Part shown: positions 17,247-29,249 of the stretch, piece after piece
How positions within the stretch are numbered: position 1 is the stretch's first letter
Layout of the letters: each line of letters opens with the position of its first letter
NCBI GenBank assembly: GCA_963705545.1
Contig: CAVPJX010000001.1
Location: 124,001 to 188,000 of the forward strand
Length of the DNA: 64,000 nucleotides
Source of the DNA: DATBLY01 sp963705545
GTDB lineage: Bacteria > Actinomycetota > UBA4738 > HRBIN12
Reading direction: 5' to 3'
The notes under the pieces: generated by a model
Told to the model about the DNA's origin: nothing
The model's database searches: none
Seen by the model: only the letters and a program-made list of their open reading frames with translations
Made by a program: the position numbers and the translations under genes

Positions 17247-19493
17247 GTGGACAGCAAGGAGCAGGTCAAGGCCGAACAACGGCGCGGTGGCCTGCTGTCG
17301 CGCCTGCGGCCGGGAGAGCCGGCGCCTCCGGCCCTGGTCGAGCCCGTCCTCCGCAAGGTCCGCACGTACAACCCGCGCGCCGACCTGCGGGAGATCCAGC
17401 GCGCGTACGTGTTCGCTGAGGCCGCACACGCTGGACAGAAGCGCCGGTCGGGCGAGGACTTCATCGAGCATCCCGTGGCGGTCGCGTCGATCCTGGCGGA
17501 CCTCCGCCTGGACACGACGACGCTCGAGGCCGCCCTGCTCCACGACACCGTGGAGGACACGGATGTCACGTTGGACGATCTCGGGGAGGCCTTCGGGGAC
17601 GAGGTCACCCGCATCGTGGACGGCCTGACCAAGCTCGAGCGGATCGAGTTCAAGAGCCGGGAGCAGGAGCAGGCGGAGAACGTCCGCAAGATGATCGTGG
17701 CGATGGCGGGCGACATCCGCGTCCTGCTGATCAAGTTGGCCGACCGGCTCCACAACATGCGGACGCTCTCGGCGCTCTCGGCTGACAAGCAACGGCGCGT
17801 CGCGACCGAGACGCTCGAGATCTACGCCCCGCTCGCGAACCGCCTCGGCGTGCAGGAGATGAAGTGGGAGCTCGAGGATCTCTCGTTCAAGACGCTTCAC
17901 CCCGGGCCGTACCGCGAGATCGCGAGTCTGGTCGAGGCGCGGCGCGGTGAGCGCCAGTCCCTGATCGACGATGTGACCGACGCCCTGCGTCGCAAGCTGA
18001 AGGAGCTCGGGATCAAGGCCGACGTCGAGGGCCGGCCGAAGCACCTGTACTCGATCTACGAGAAGATGGTGATCCGCGGCAAGGAGTTCAACGAGATCTA
18101 CGACCTGGTCGGGGTCCGGATCGCGGTCGGCTCCCTGCGGGACTGCTACGCGGCCCTCGGCGCGGTGCATGCGCTGTGGCGCCCGGTTCCCAACCGCTTC
18201 AAGGACTACATCGCGATGCCCAAGTCGAACATGTACCAATCGCTGCACACGACGGTCGTGGGACCCGAGGGCAAGCCGCTCGAGATCCAGATCCGGACGC
18301 GCGACATGCACCGGACGGCGCAGTTCGGGATCGCCGCGCACTGGCGGTACAAGGAAGGCGGGAAGCAGGCGCGCGAGGCGGCGGAGACCGCCTGGCTCGG
18401 CCAGATGATGGAGTGGCTGAAAGACATGGCCGACCCGCGCGAGTTCATGGAGGGCCTGAAGATCGACCTCTCCGGTGGACGGGTCTTCGTGTTCACCCCG
18501 AAGGGCGACGTGGTGAACCTGCCCAGCGGAGCGACGCCCGTGGACTTCGCCTACGCGATCCACACGGAGGTCGGCCACCGCACGATCGGCGCGAAGGTCG
18601 GGGGGAAGCTCGTCCCGCTCGACTACGAGCTCCGTACCGGCGACACCGTCGACATCCTCACGTCGAAGGCGCAGGGTGAGGGCCCGTCGCAGGACTGGCT
18701 CCAGTTCGTCACCACCCCGCGCGCCCGCACCAAGATCCGGCAGTGGTTCGCGCGCGGCCGGCGCGAGGACGCGATGGAGCATGGACGCGATGCACTCCAT
18801 CGACTGATGCGCAAACAACACCTGCCGTTCAAGCGCCTCGCAACCGAGGAGTTGATGGCGCAGACCGCGGAGGAGCTGAAGTACCCGGACCTCGAGGCGC
18901 TGTACGTGGCGGTCGGCGAGGGGCACGTGTCGCCGCAGTCGGTGGTGGCCCGGCTCCAGCGCCTGATGACCGGGACCCCCGAGGATGACGTCACCGAGGT
19001 CCCGCTCGCCCGACCCGTCCGGATCGGGAAGCCGTCCGAGGTGGGTCAAGGGGTCATGGTCCGCGGCCTCCCGGACGTCTGGGTGCGCCTCGGCCGCTGC
19101 TGTACCCCGGTGCCGGGCGATCAGATCGTGGGCTTCGTCACCCGAGGACAGGGCGTGTCGGTGCACCGCACGGATTGCCCCAACGTGAAGTCGCTCGAGC
19201 GGGAGCCGGAGCGGATGATCGACGTGACCTGGACCGAGGGCAAGCCGACGTCGTTCGTGGTCTCGATCCAGGTGGAGGCGCTCGATCGCACGCGGCTGCT
19301 CTCCGACACGGCAACGGTCCTGTCCGACAACCACGTGAACATCCTGTCGGCGACCTCGGCGACCGGGAAGGACCGCATCACGCGGCTCCGGTTCACGTTC
19401 GAGCTCGGCGACATCGCCCACCTGTCGAGCGTCCTCACGGCCGTGAAGCGCGTGGACGGCGTGTTCGACGCCTACCGCGTCGTGCCCAGCTGA
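17247..19493 (+). CDS. rel: bifunctional (p)ppGpp synthetase/hydrolase Rel
   Basis: A long RelA/SpoT homologue of 748 residues. The N-terminal HD hydrolase domain is intact ([26 protein letters not shown]). The synthetase domain has [10 protein letters not shown] and [10 protein letters not shown], the latter in the RxKD form typical of bifunctional enzymes, then [11 protein letters not shown] ([20 protein letters not shown]), a CxC-type zinc/helical region ([11 protein letters not shown]) and a C-terminal ACT domain follow. It therefore can both make and break the alarmone. The GTG at 17247 follows AGGAGG (17236-17241) by 5 bases. Confidence 0.95.
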   Translation: MDSKEQVKAEQRRGGLLSRLRPGEPAPPALVEPVLRKVRTYNPRADLREIQRAYVFAEAAHAGQKRRSGEDFIEHPVAVASILADLRLDTTTLEAALLHDTVEDTDVTLDDLGEAFGDEVTRIVDGLTKLERIEFKSREQEQAENVRKMIVAMAGDIRVLLIKLADRLHNMRTLSALSADKQRRVATETLEIYAPLANRLGVQEMKWELEDLSFKTLHPGPYREIASLVEARRGERQSLIDDVTDALRRKLKELGIKADVEGRPKHLYSIYEKMVIRGKEFNEIYDLVGVRIAVGSLRDCYAALGAVHALWRPVPNRFKDYIAMPKSNMYQSLHTTVVGPEGKPLEIQIRTRDMHRTAQFGIAAHWRYKEGGKQAREAAETAWLGQMMEWLKDMADPREFMEGLKIDLSGGRVFVFTPKGDVVNLPSGATPVDFAYAIHTEVGHRTIGAKVGGKLVPLDYELRTGDTVDILTSKAQGEGPSQDWLQFVTTPRARTKIRQWFARGRREDAMEHGRDALHRLMRKQHLPFKRLATEELMAQTAEELKYPDLEALYVAVGEGHVSPQSVVARLQRLMTGTPEDDVTEVPLARPVRIGKPSEVGQGVMVRGLPDVWVRLGRCCTPVPGDQIVGFVTRGQGVSVHRTDCPNVKSLEREPERMIDVTWTEGKPTSFVVSIQVEALDRTRLLSDTATVLSDNHVNILSATSATGKDRITRLRFTFELGDIAHLSSVLTAVKRVDGVFDAYRVVPS

Positions 19494-19527
19494 GGCCTGC
19501 GCGGGCGCGGGATCCGGAGGGAGCCCG

Positions 19528-19974
19528 ATGCGGTTGGTGATCCAGCGCGTCGCACGCGCGAGCGTCTCGGTCGGGGGGATCGAGGTCGCCGCGATCGGGG
19601 CCGGGTTCCTGATCCTGGTCGGGGTCGGCCGGGAGGACGAGGGATCCGACCCCGAACGCCTGGCCGAGAAGGTCGTCCATCTCCGGGTGTTCTCCGACGA
19701 GGCTGGCAAGATGAACCGTTCGCTCCTCGACGTCGGGGGGGCCGCGCTCGTGGTCTCGCAGTTCACGCTGTACGGCGATCTCCGCCGGGGCCGCCGACCC
19801 TCCTGGACCGACGCCGCGGATCCGGACGTCGCGACCGCGCACGTCGAGGCGTTCGCGCGGGCGCTGGAGGATCGTGGGGTCGCCGTGGGTCGGGGCATCT
19901 TCGGCGCGCACATGCGGGTCGAGCTCGTGAACGACGGACCCGTGACCCTCGTGATCGACGCCGCGGCGCTCTGA
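19528..19974 (+). CDS. dtd: D-aminoacyl-tRNA deacylase
   Basis: A homodimeric proofreading enzyme of 148 residues that removes D-amino acids wrongly attached to tRNA. It begins [15 protein letters not shown], and the two signature motifs SQFTLYGD and NDGPVTL (cross-subunit Gly-Pro) are both present. It sits 34 bases after rel with GGAGGGAG as ribosome site; rel-dtd is a frequent neighbour pair. Confidence 0.93.
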   Translation: MRLVIQRVARASVSVGGIEVAAIGAGFLILVGVGREDEGSDPERLAEKVVHLRVFSDEAGKMNRSLLDVGGAALVVSQFTLYGDLRRGRRPSWTDAADPDVATAHVEAFARALEDRGVAVGRGIFGAHMRVELVNDGPVTLVIDAAAL

Positions 19975-20034
19975 TCCCGGCTCCAGGGGGCGGGCGGGCC
20001 GTGCCGTCGGAACCGGCCGCGGAGGCCCCATCGG

Positions 20035-20040
20035 TAAGAT
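20035..20040 (+). promoter_or_regulatory. -10 box before the metallo-hydrolase/hisS/aspS unit
   Basis: TAAGAT lies 9 bases before the ATG at 20050 with no ribosome site between, again suggesting a leaderless transcript. Confidence 0.4.
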
Positions 20041-20049
20041 GGCCGCTCC

Positions 20050-20673
20050 ATGTACCTCGACGTGTTCGATGAGAACCCGTACGGCACGAACTGCTGGCTC
20101 CTGGCCGGGGAGTCCGACGACGAGGCCGTCGTCGTCGATCCGGGGTTCGAGCCGGCCCGGGTGTGGGCGATGCTGGACGCGGCAGGCCGTACGCCGGTCG
20201 CGGTGCTCGCCACCCACGCGCACGTCGACCACATCGGCCGAGCGGGGACGTTCTGCGGGGAGGATCTGCCGCTGTTCATCCACGCAGCGGACCGCCTCGC
20301 CCTCGAGGACCCGCAGGCCTGGAGCCCCGGCTGGGACAACGTCCTCGATCCGGTGCGAGAGATCCGCACGATCGACGATGGGGACCGGCTCCGGCTCGCG
20401 GGTGCCTCGATCGACGTCTGGCACACCCCCGGCCACACCCCCGGGTCGTGCTGCTTCGTCACGGATGCCATGGTGCTCTCCGGCGACCTCGTCTTCGCCG
20501 GGACGATCGGCCGGTCCGACTTCGCGAACTCCTCACCGGCCGACATGCGGGCGAGCCTGGCGCGCTTCCTCACCCTGCCCGATCCGCTCGCGGTCCTGCC
20601 GGGCCACGGGCCGCGCACGACGGTCGCGCGGGAGCGGACCACGAACCCGTTCCTGCAGCTGGTGAGCGGCTGA
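20050..20673 (+). CDS. metallo-beta-lactamase fold hydrolase (glyoxalase II-like)
   Basis: A 207-residue MBL-fold protein. The zinc motif THAHVDH is present, with further ligands in WHTPGHTPGS (His), SGDLVF (Asp) and LPGHGP (His). Length and layout match the short YcbL/glyoxalase-II-like group found upstream of hisS in many actinobacteria; true substrate is unknown. The ATGA overlap with hisS implies co-translation. Confidence 0.85.
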   Translation: MYLDVFDENPYGTNCWLLAGESDDEAVVVDPGFEPARVWAMLDAAGRTPVAVLATHAHVDHIGRAGTFCGEDLPLFIHAADRLALEDPQAWSPGWDNVLDPVREIRTIDDGDRLRLAGASIDVWHTPGHTPGSCCFVTDAMVLSGDLVFAGTIGRSDFANSSPADMRASLARFLTLPDPLAVLPGHGPRTTVARERTTNPFLQLVSG

Positions 20674-21949
20674 TGGAGCTCGCGCCCCCGCGGGGGACGC
20701 TCGACCTGCTTCCGGACCGCTCCGACGCGATGCTCGGGCTCTACGAGGAGGCGCACCGGATCGCGTGGCTCTTCGGCTACCGCTACGTCGAGACGCCGAC
20801 CTTCGAGCACACCGAGCTCTTCGCGCGGACGTCGGGCGACACGTCCGACGTGGTCTCCAAGGAGATGTACACGTTCGCGGACAAGGGGGGCCGCTCGCTC
20901 ACCCTGCGCCCGGAGAGCACCGCCTCGGTGGTCCGCGCCTACCTCGCGCACGCGCAGGACCTGCCGACGCCCTACAAGGGGTACTACGTGGGCGCGCAGT
21001 TCCGGCACGGGCGGCCCCAGGCGGCCCGGCTCCGAGAGTTCCGCCAGTTCGGGATCGAGGTGATCGGTGTGGGTGCGGCCTCGGCGGATGCCGAGGTGAT
21101 CACCCTGGGCGAGCGGTTCATCCACGGGCGCGGGCTCCGTCACTACGAGCTGCTGCTGAACTCGATCGGCGATCCCGCCTGCCGGCCCGCATACCGGGAG
21201 CGCCTCGTGTCGTACCTCGCGCCGTTCCGCGAGCAGCTCGACCAGGACTGCCGCGACCGTCTGGAGCGCAACCCCCTGCGCGTGTTCGACTGCAAGGTCG
21301 ACGGTGCGAAAGATTTCGTCCTCGCCGCCCCCGCGATCGCCGATCACCTCTGCGAGCCCTGCGCGCAACACTTCGCCGAGGTCCGAGCGGCGCTCGACGA
21401 CGCCGGCGTCGCGTACCGACTCGCCCCGCGACTCGTCCGCGGGCTCGACTACTACACGCGCACGACCTTCGAGTGGGTCTCCGACGTGCTCGCCTCGTCG
21501 AAGGCAAGCACGCTGAACGCCGGCGGCCGGTACGACGGCCTCGCGGAGGAGCTGGGCGGCCCGCCCACGCCGGGCGTCGGGTTCGCTATGGGTCTGGACC
21601 GGGTGCTGTTGGCGATGGAGTCCGAACAGGTACCGCTGCCCCCGGTGAGGGCACCCCGGTGCTTCGTGGTGGCGATCGGCGACGATGCACGGCCGGCGGC
21701 TCGCCGGCTGGTCGTGACGCTGCGCGACGCCGGGATCCCGTCGGCATCCAGCTACGAGGATCGTCCCCTGAAGGCGCAGCTCCGGATGGCCGATCGCGCG
21801 GGCGCGCGCTTCGCGGCGATCCTCGGGGAGCGCGAGGTCGCGGAGGACATGGTCACGCTCCGCCGCCTCGAGGACGGTGTGCAGCACGCCGTGGCGACCG
21901 ACGACGTAGCCGGATGGCTCCGTCGCCTCGACGACGACGTGGAGGGTGC

Positions 21950-21953
<4 letters not shown>
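20673..21953 (+). CDS. hisS: histidyl-tRNA synthetase
   Basis: Class II synthetase of 426 residues charging tRNA-His. It opens APPRGTLDLLP, has motif 2 in FRHGRPQAARLREFRQFGIEVIG, the histidine-binding motifs LVRGLDYYTRTTFEW and NAGGRYDGLAEELGG, motif 3 GFAMGLDRVLLAM, and a C-terminal anticodon-binding domain. The ATG overlaps the upstream stop by one base and the stop overlaps aspS by four. Confidence 0.95.
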
Positions 21954-23730
<1,777 letters not shown>

Positions 23731-23734
<4 letters not shown>

Positions 23735-24135
23735 CGGCCGAGCTCACCGAGGGGGATCGGGCCCTGCTGCGCGGGCCGAACTTCGCCCACGTGGTGACGT
23801 TGAACGAGGACGGCTCGCCGCACGTGGCGCCCACCTGGATCGACGTCGACGACCGTGGGCACGTGCTGGTCAATAGCGCGGTGGGCCGGAAGAAGGACCG
23901 GAACATCCGGCGGGACCCCCGCGTCGCGGTGTCCCTGCACGAGCAGGCGCACCCGTACACGTGGCTCGCGATCAACGGCACCGTGGTATCGATCGAGACG
24001 GGCGACGAGGCGGAGGCGCACATCGACGCGCTGAACCAGCGGTACCACGACGGCGAGCGCTGGACGTACCGTCCGGGGCAGGTCCGCGTCCTCTATCGGA
24101 TCCTGGCGGCCCGGATCGTCCGCGGGTCCGAGTAG
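23731..24135 (+). CDS. PPOX-class F420/FMN-dependent split-barrel protein
   Basis: A 134-residue flavin- or F420-binding split-barrel protein. It has the family opening region LLRGPNFAHVVTLNEDGSPH followed by VAPTWIDVD, GRKKDRNIRRDPRV (phosphate contacts) and the YTWLAINGTV strand. Family members reduce varied substrates with F420H2 in actinobacteria; some bind biliverdin or heme, so the cofactor is not fixed by sequence alone. It overlaps aspS by 4 bases and is followed by rarA. Confidence 0.8.
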
Positions 24136-24143
24136 GTCGCCGG

Positions 24144-25373
24144 ATGGCCGAGGAGCCGCTCGCCGCACGGATGCGGCCGCGGACGTTCGACGCGTTCGTC
24201 GGGCAGACGCACCTCGTCGGTCCGGGCAAGGCGCTCACGAAGCTCGTCGCCGGCGGGAACCTCCCCTCGCTGATCCTGTGGGGGCCCGCCGGGACCGGCA
24301 AGACGACGCTCGCCCACCTGCTGGCCGATGCCGTCGGCGCCGATCTCGTCCAGCTCTCCGCGACCTCGTCGGGCGTCGCGGACGCCCGCAAGGTCATGGA
24401 GGGCGCACGGGGCGGCCTGTTCCGCACGGTGCTGTTCGTCGACGAGGTCCACCGCTGGTCGAAGGCTCAGCAGGACGTCCTGCTGCCGGCGGTCGAGTCC
24501 GGGATCGTCACCCTGATCGGCGCGACGACCGAGAACCCGTACTTCTCCCTGAACACCCCGCTCCTGTCGCGGTGCCTGTTGCTCCGGCTCGAGCCGCTCG
24601 GTGTCGACGAGCTCCGGGCGCTCCTGGGCCGCGCGCTCGCGGACGAGGACCTCGGGCTCGGTCGGCTCGGGGTCACCGCCACCGACGAGGCCCTCGAGCA
24701 CCTCGTCGAGATCTCGGGTGGAGACGCGCGGATGGCGCTCACGGGCCTCGAGGCCGCGGCCCTGGCCGCCGCCGGCGCCGAGCGGCCGGAGGTGACGCGC
24801 GACCTCGCGGCCGAGGCGGTCCAGCGCAAGGCGATCGTCTACGACCGGCAGGGCGACGCGCACTACGACGTGATCTCGGCCTTCATCAAGAGCATCCGGG
24901 GCTCCGACCCCGACGCCGCCCTGTTCTGGCTGGCCCGGATGCTCGAGGCGGGGGAGGACGCCCGCTTCATCGCCCGACGGATGATCGTGCACGCCTCCGA
25001 GGACGTGGGGCTGGCGGATCCACGCGCGCTCACGATCGCGGTCGCCGCGGCCCAGGCGGTGGAGCACGTTGGCCTGCCCGAGGCGCGACTGAACCTCGCG
25101 GAGGCCGCCATCTACCTGGCCCGCGCCCCGAAATCGAACAGCGTGTACACGGCGCTCGCGGCCGCGATGGAGGAGGCCGTATCGAGCGATCCGGTCCCGA
25201 TGCACCTCCGCGACGCGTCGTACCCGGGCGCGAAACGTCTGGGCCACGGGAAGGGGTACCGCTACCCGCACGACCATCCGGGCCACCGGGTGGAGCAGGA
25301 GTACCGGCCGCCCCGCTACCAGGGGACGCGCTACTACGTGCCGTCCGGAGAAGGGGAGGAGACCGAGGCATGA
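24144..25373 (+). CDS. rarA: replication-associated recombination protein RarA (MgsA)
   Basis: AAA+ ATPase of the clamp-loader/WRNIP1 family, 409 residues, acting at stalled replication forks. It has the [17 protein letters not shown] lead-in, Walker [10 protein letters not shown], Walker [10 protein letters not shown], sensor region [12 protein letters not shown] and the C-terminal tetramerisation part with [14 protein letters not shown] and a [11 protein letters not shown] ending. Its position between aspS and alaS is common in actinobacteria. Confidence 0.95.
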   Translation: MAEEPLAARMRPRTFDAFVGQTHLVGPGKALTKLVAGGNLPSLILWGPAGTGKTTLAHLLADAVGADLVQLSATSSGVADARKVMEGARGGLFRTVLFVDEVHRWSKAQQDVLLPAVESGIVTLIGATTENPYFSLNTPLLSRCLLLRLEPLGVDELRALLGRALADEDLGLGRLGVTATDEALEHLVEISGGDARMALTGLEAAALAAAGAERPEVTRDLAAEAVQRKAIVYDRQGDAHYDVISAFIKSIRGSDPDAALFWLARMLEAGEDARFIARRMIVHASEDVGLADPRALTIAVAAAQAVEHVGLPEARLNLAEAAIYLARAPKSNSVYTALAAAMEEAVSSDPVPMHLRDASYPGAKRLGHGKGYRYPHDHPGHRVEQEYRPPRYQGTRYYVPSGEGEETEA

Positions 25374-25413
25374 CGGGTCCGGAGGGGGCTACGGTCCCGA
25401 TGCGGTCGGTCGG

Positions 25414-25419
25414 TATGCT
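25414..25419 (+). promoter_or_regulatory. -10 box before the DUF948 gene
   Basis: TATGCT lies 36 bases before the ATG at 25456, with GGGGGAGG as ribosome site in between. No clear -35 is visible. Confidence 0.3.
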
Positions 25420-25455
25420 ACGCGGACCGACGAGTCCACCGAAGGGGGAGGTTCG

Positions 25456-25830
25456 ATGACGACGCTGGCACTCTCCGGCGGCGATATCGCCCTGATCGTC
25501 CTGGCCTCCTTCTGGGGCCTGCTGGTGCTGTTCCTGTGCGTCGTCTTGCTGAACACGTTCCGGGTCCTCGAGAGCACGAAGATGCTGATCGATTCGACCC
25601 GCGAGGAGACCGTCCCGCTGTTGCGGGAGGTCCGGACCTCGGTCGAGAAGACGAATCGTGAGCTCGACCGCGTGGACGGTCTCCTGGAGAAGGCGAACGG
25701 CATCATGGCCAAGGCCGACCGCCTGACGGGGCTCATCAGCGAGGCGGCCGCGAGCCCGCTGGTGAAGGTCATCAGCTTCGGCGCGGGCCTGCGCAAGGGC
25801 GCCGGGCGCTTCTCGAAGAAGAAGGCGTAG
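25456..25830 (+). CDS. DUF948 family membrane protein
   Basis: A 124-residue protein with one N-terminal membrane helix (about 10-32) followed by a heptad-like helical region (EETVPLLREVRTSVEKTNRELDR is its core, residues about 49-71) and a basic Lys-rich C-terminus. This matches the DUF948 family of small membrane proteins found upstream of alaS in actinobacteria. Function is unknown. It abuts the next gene with no spacing, so the two are probably made together. Confidence 0.7.
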   Translation: MTTLALSGGDIALIVLASFWGLLVLFLCVVLLNTFRVLESTKMLIDSTREETVPLLREVRTSVEKTNRELDRVDGLLEKANGIMAKADRLTGLISEAAASPLVKVISFGAGLRKGAGRFSKKKA

Positions 25831-26145
25831 GTGCGCCGGGCGTTCTGGGTCTCGCTCGGGCTCGGCGCGGGCGCCGCCTCAGCGATCGTCGCTTCCCGCT
25901 GGACCCGGCGCCAGGCCAAGCGCGTGGCCCCCGCGACGATCGCGCGCGAGACGAAGGGCGGCCTCCTCGACCTCAGCCGGCTGGTGTCCGAGTCGATCGC
26001 CGAGGGACGCCAGGCGATGGCGGAGCGGGAGCGGCAGCTCCGGGATTCGTACGACGTCCCCGATGAGCTGGCGGACGCCCTCGCGACGGTGAGCGACGAG
26101 ACGCTTCCCGCGCCCGCCGACGACCGACCCCGCGTCGCCGACTGA
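25831..26145 (+). CDS. small membrane-associated protein of unknown function
   Basis: A 104-residue protein starting with GTG immediately after the DUF948 stop. An N-terminal Gly/Ala-rich hydrophobic segment (about 5-22) is followed by a basic helix (TRRQAKRVAP) and an acidic amphipathic tail rich in Glu. It resembles the small DUF6167-type proteins that accompany the DUF948 gene before alaS in actinobacteria. No catalytic motif is visible. Confidence 0.55.
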   Translation: MRRAFWVSLGLGAGAASAIVASRWTRRQAKRVAPATIARETKGGLLDLSRLVSESIAEGRQAMAERERQLRDSYDVPDELADALATVSDETLPAPADDRPRVAD

Positions 26146-26153
26146 CCCGCCGC

Positions 26154-26159
26154 TACACT
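26154..26159 (+). promoter_or_regulatory. -10 box before alaS
   Basis: TACACT lies 8 bases before the alaS ATG (26168), without a ribosome site between. This suggests a leaderless alaS-ruvX-mltG transcript. Confidence 0.4.
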
Positions 26160-26167
26160 CCCGCCCG

Positions 26168-28810
26168 ATGGACGGGGACCGGATCCGAGAGACCTTCCTG
26201 TCGTTCTTCGAGGAACGAGGGCATCGGCGCGTGCCCTCGTCGCCGCTGATCCCGCCGCCCGAGTCGGGACTCCTGCTCGCGAACGCCGGCATGAACCAGT
26301 TCATCCCCTACTTCCTCGGACAGGCCGAGCCCCCGTACCGGCGTGCGACGACCGTGCAGAAGGTCATGAGGACGAACGACATCGAATCCGTCGGTCACGA
26401 CGCCCGCCACCTCACGTTCTTCGAGATGCTCGGGAACTTCGCGTTCGGCGACTACTTCAAGGCCGAGGCCGTGGCATGGGCGCACGAGCTCGTCACCGAG
26501 GGGTTCGGGATCGATCACGACCGGCTGTGGGTGACGGTCTACGAGGACGACGCCGAGGCGGTATCCGCATGGGTCGACGGCGTCGGGCTGGCTCCGGAGC
26601 GGATCGTCCGGCGGGGCCGGGTCGACGTGAACGGCGAGCTCGCGAACTACTGGCACACCCATGCTGCCGGACCGGGCGGACCGTGCTCCGAGATCTTCGT
26701 GGATCGGGGACCCCGCTACGGGCCGGAGGGCGGGCCCGACGTCGACGAGGAGCGGTTCATGGAGATCTGGAACCTGGTGTTCATCCAGGACCAGGTCGAT
26801 CAAGACCTCCAGATCGTGGGCGAGCTCCCGGCGAAGAACATCGACACCGGCTCGAGCCTCGAGCGGGTGGCCATCCTGCTCCAGGGCGTCGACGACGTGT
26901 TCGAGACGGATCTGCTCGGCTCGTTCCTCGAGGTGGGGGAGTCGCTGTCGGGCAGACGCCACGGGGAGGACCCACGCGACGACGTGTCGCTGAAGGTGAT
27001 CGCGGAGCACGGCCGGGCCACGACGTTCCTGATCGCCGACGGCGTCCAGCCGTCGAACGAGGGGCGGGGGTACATCCTGCGCCGCATGCTCCGCCGGGTC
27101 GTCTCGCATGCCCGACGGCTGGGCATCCGGGGCGGTGTGCTCGAACCGATCATCGATCGCGCGATCGAGCGGTTCGCCCACGTCTATGCGGAGCTCCGGG
27201 AGAACGAGGCCTTCGTCAAGCAGGTCGCGCTGTCGGAGGAGGAGCGGTTCGCCGGCACGCTCGAGGACGGGATGCGGATCCTGACGCCTCGGATCGATGA
27301 CGCCGTGCGCGCGGGGGCGACCCGCCTGGAGGGCGACGTCGCCTTCCAGCTGTCGGACACGTTCGGGTTCCCGCTCCAGCTGACCCAGGAACTGGCGGCC
27401 GACGCCGGGCTCGACGTCGACGTGGATCGGTTCGCCGATCTGCTCGAGGAACAGCGGCGGCGGGCGAGGGACGCGGCGAAGAAGGTGCCCATCGGGCTCG
27501 ACGCCGCCGGGGTGCCGCCGAGCGAGTTCGTCGGCTACACGCGCCTGGCCGCGGACGGCACGGTCGCGACGCTCCTCGATCCCGAGTACCGAGAGCTGCC
27601 GTCGGCGGAGGAAGGCGATGAGGTCCGGGTGTTCCTCGACGTGACCCCCTTCTACGCGGAGGGCGGCGGTCAGATCGGCGACGAAGGCGTGATCCGGACG
27701 GACACCGGGCTCGTGCGGGTGCGCGACGCGCAGTGGGCGGGACCGGAGGCGATCATGCATCTCGGCGTCGTCGAGTCGGGCGAGGTCCGGCCGGGACAGC
27801 CCGCGCACGGCGAGGTCGATCCGGCGCGCCGGGAGGCGACCGCGCGGAGCCACACCTCGACGCACATCCTGCACTGGACCCTGAAGCACCTGCTCGGCGA
27901 GCACGCACGGCAGGCGGGGTCCCTGGTCGCCCCCGGCCGGCTCCGGTTCGACTTCCCGCACCCGTCGGCCGTCGACCGAGCGCTCCTGGAGGAGGCGGAG
28001 CGCGAGGCCAACCTCCGCCTCGCCCGCGACGACGCGGTGATCGCGTACGAGACCACGTTCGACGAGGCGAAGGCGCAAGGAGCGGTCGCGCTGTTCGGCG
28101 AGAAGTACGGCGACCTGGTGCGCGTGGTCGAGGTCGGCGACTACTCGCGCGAGCTGTGCGGCGGCACGCACGTGCCCCGAACGGGCAACGTCGCGATCAT
28201 CCGGATCCTGCACGAGGGCTCGATCGGGGCCGGGATGCGTCGGATCGAGGCGCTCGTCGGGCCCGATGCGCTGCGGGAGATCAATGCCGAGCGCGCGTTG
28301 CTCGACGCGATCGTCGAGGCGCTCGGGAGCCCGGACCCTCGGTCCGCGGTCGATCGTGCGCGGCAGCTCGTGGGGCGGGTCAAGCGCCTGGAGTCCGAGG
28401 CGGGCAAGCTCGACAAGCAGGGGGTGGCCGCGAAGGTCGACGACATCGTCAGCCAGGCCTCCGTCCGGGCGGGGGTGCGGCTGGTGGCCTCCATCGCCGA
28501 CGGCGAGGCGGGGGCCCTCCGCGAGCTGGCGCAGAAGGCGGTGGAGAGGCTGGAGTCGCCGGACGGAGCCGCGGTGGTCCTGGGATCGGGAGAGGGCGGC
28601 AAGGGGCGGATCGTCGCGGCCGCCAGCCGGCGCCTCGTGGAGCGCGGCGTCGCGGCGCCGGCGCTGCTGGAGGAAGCCGCGAGGATGATCGGTGGCGGCG
28701 CCGGCGGCAAGCCCAACCTCGCGATCGCCGGAGGCCCGGGGGCCGATCGCGTGAAGGAAGCGGTCGACGGCATCCCGGCACGGCTGGAAGCGCTCCTGGC
28801 CGGGATCTAG
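26168..28810 (+). CDS. alaS: alanyl-tRNA synthetase
   Basis: Full-length AlaRS of 880 residues. The class II catalytic core opens with RETFLSFFEERGH and has the motif regions DIESVGHDARHLTFFEMLGN and TGSSLERVA. The editing domain carries its zinc ligands in HTSTHILHW and CGGTHVPRTG, so deacylation of Ser-tRNA-Ala is expected. The C-terminal C-Ala domain ends in the Gly-rich GGGAGGKPNLAIAGG block. It sits one base before ruvX. Confidence 0.96.
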   Translation: MDGDRIRETFLSFFEERGHRRVPSSPLIPPPESGLLLANAGMNQFIPYFLGQAEPPYRRATTVQKVMRTNDIESVGHDARHLTFFEMLGNFAFGDYFKAEAVAWAHELVTEGFGIDHDRLWVTVYEDDAEAVSAWVDGVGLAPERIVRRGRVDVNGELANYWHTHAAGPGGPCSEIFVDRGPRYGPEGGPDVDEERFMEIWNLVFIQDQVDQDLQIVGELPAKNIDTGSSLERVAILLQGVDDVFETDLLGSFLEVGESLSGRRHGEDPRDDVSLKVIAEHGRATTFLIADGVQPSNEGRGYILRRMLRRVVSHARRLGIRGGVLEPIIDRAIERFAHVYAELRENEAFVKQVALSEEERFAGTLEDGMRILTPRIDDAVRAGATRLEGDVAFQLSDTFGFPLQLTQELAADAGLDVDVDRFADLLEEQRRRARDAAKKVPIGLDAAGVPPSEFVGYTRLAADGTVATLLDPEYRELPSAEEGDEVRVFLDVTPFYAEGGGQIGDEGVIRTDTGLVRVRDAQWAGPEAIMHLGVVESGEVRPGQPAHGEVDPARREATARSHTSTHILHWTLKHLLGEHARQAGSLVAPGRLRFDFPHPSAVDRALLEEAEREANLRLARDDAVIAYETTFDEAKAQGAVALFGEKYGDLVRVVEVGDYSRELCGGTHVPRTGNVAIIRILHEGSIGAGMRRIEALVGPDALREINAERALLDAIVEALGSPDPRSAVDRARQLVGRVKRLESEAGKLDKQGVAAKVDDIVSQASVRAGVRLVASIADGEAGALRELAQKAVERLESPDGAAVVLGSGEGGKGRIVAAASRRLVERGVAAPALLEEAARMIGGGAGGKPNLAIAGGPGADRVKEAVDGIPARLEALLAGI

Positions 28811-28811
28811 G

Positions 28812-29249
28812 ATGGGTCAGACTAGGCGCCCGGGTCGGGCGCTCGGGCTGGACCTCGGCGACGCGCGGATCGGGGTCGCGATCTCCGACGACGACCGGAG
28901 GCTCGCCCTGCCGCTCGGGAACGTCCGGACCGGGGCCCCGGGCGATCTGAAGGCGATCGCGGCGATCGTCCACGAGCACGACGTGACGGCCGTCGTCGTG
29001 GGCCATCCCCGGTCGATGTCGGGTGCGTCCGGCCCGCGGGCGGTCAAGGCGGAGCGGTTCGCCGAGGCGCTCTCGGCCGTGCTCGCGATCCCGGTCGAGC
29101 TGCAGGACGAACGGCTCTCCACGGTCGAGGCCGAGCGCGCCCTCCGCGAGGCCGGCGTCGAAGGCCGGGCGCGACGCCGCGTCGTCGACCGGACGGCGGC
29201 GACCGTGATCCTCCAGGCGTGGCTGGACGGCCGAGGCACCGAGCCGTGA
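28812..29249 (+). CDS. ruvX: RuvX/YqgF Holliday junction resolvase-like nuclease
   Basis: An RNase H-like protein of 145 residues. It has LGLDLGDARIGVAISD at the start (first acidic residue), VVGHPRSMSGASGPRA in the middle and DERLSTVEAERAL plus VDRTAATVILQAWLD at the end. In E. coli YqgF processes the 16S rRNA 5' end; other members cut junctions. alaS-ruvX-mltG is a conserved actinobacterial trio, and the GTGA overlap with mltG fits. Confidence 0.92.
   Translation: MGQTRRPGRALGLDLGDARIGVAISDDDRRLALPLGNVRTGAPGDLKAIAAIVHEHDVTAVVVGHPRSMSGASGPRAVKAERFAEALSAVLAIPVELQDERLSTVEAERALREAGVEGRARRRVVDRTAATVILQAWLDGRGTEP

Noticed and set aside
17139..21887. Very long open frame (about 1580 codons) on the minus strand opposite rel, dtd and hisS
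   Set aside because: It is a by-product of high GC at third codon positions. Its translation is Arg/Asp/Gly-rich without domains, and the opposite strand carries three clear genes.
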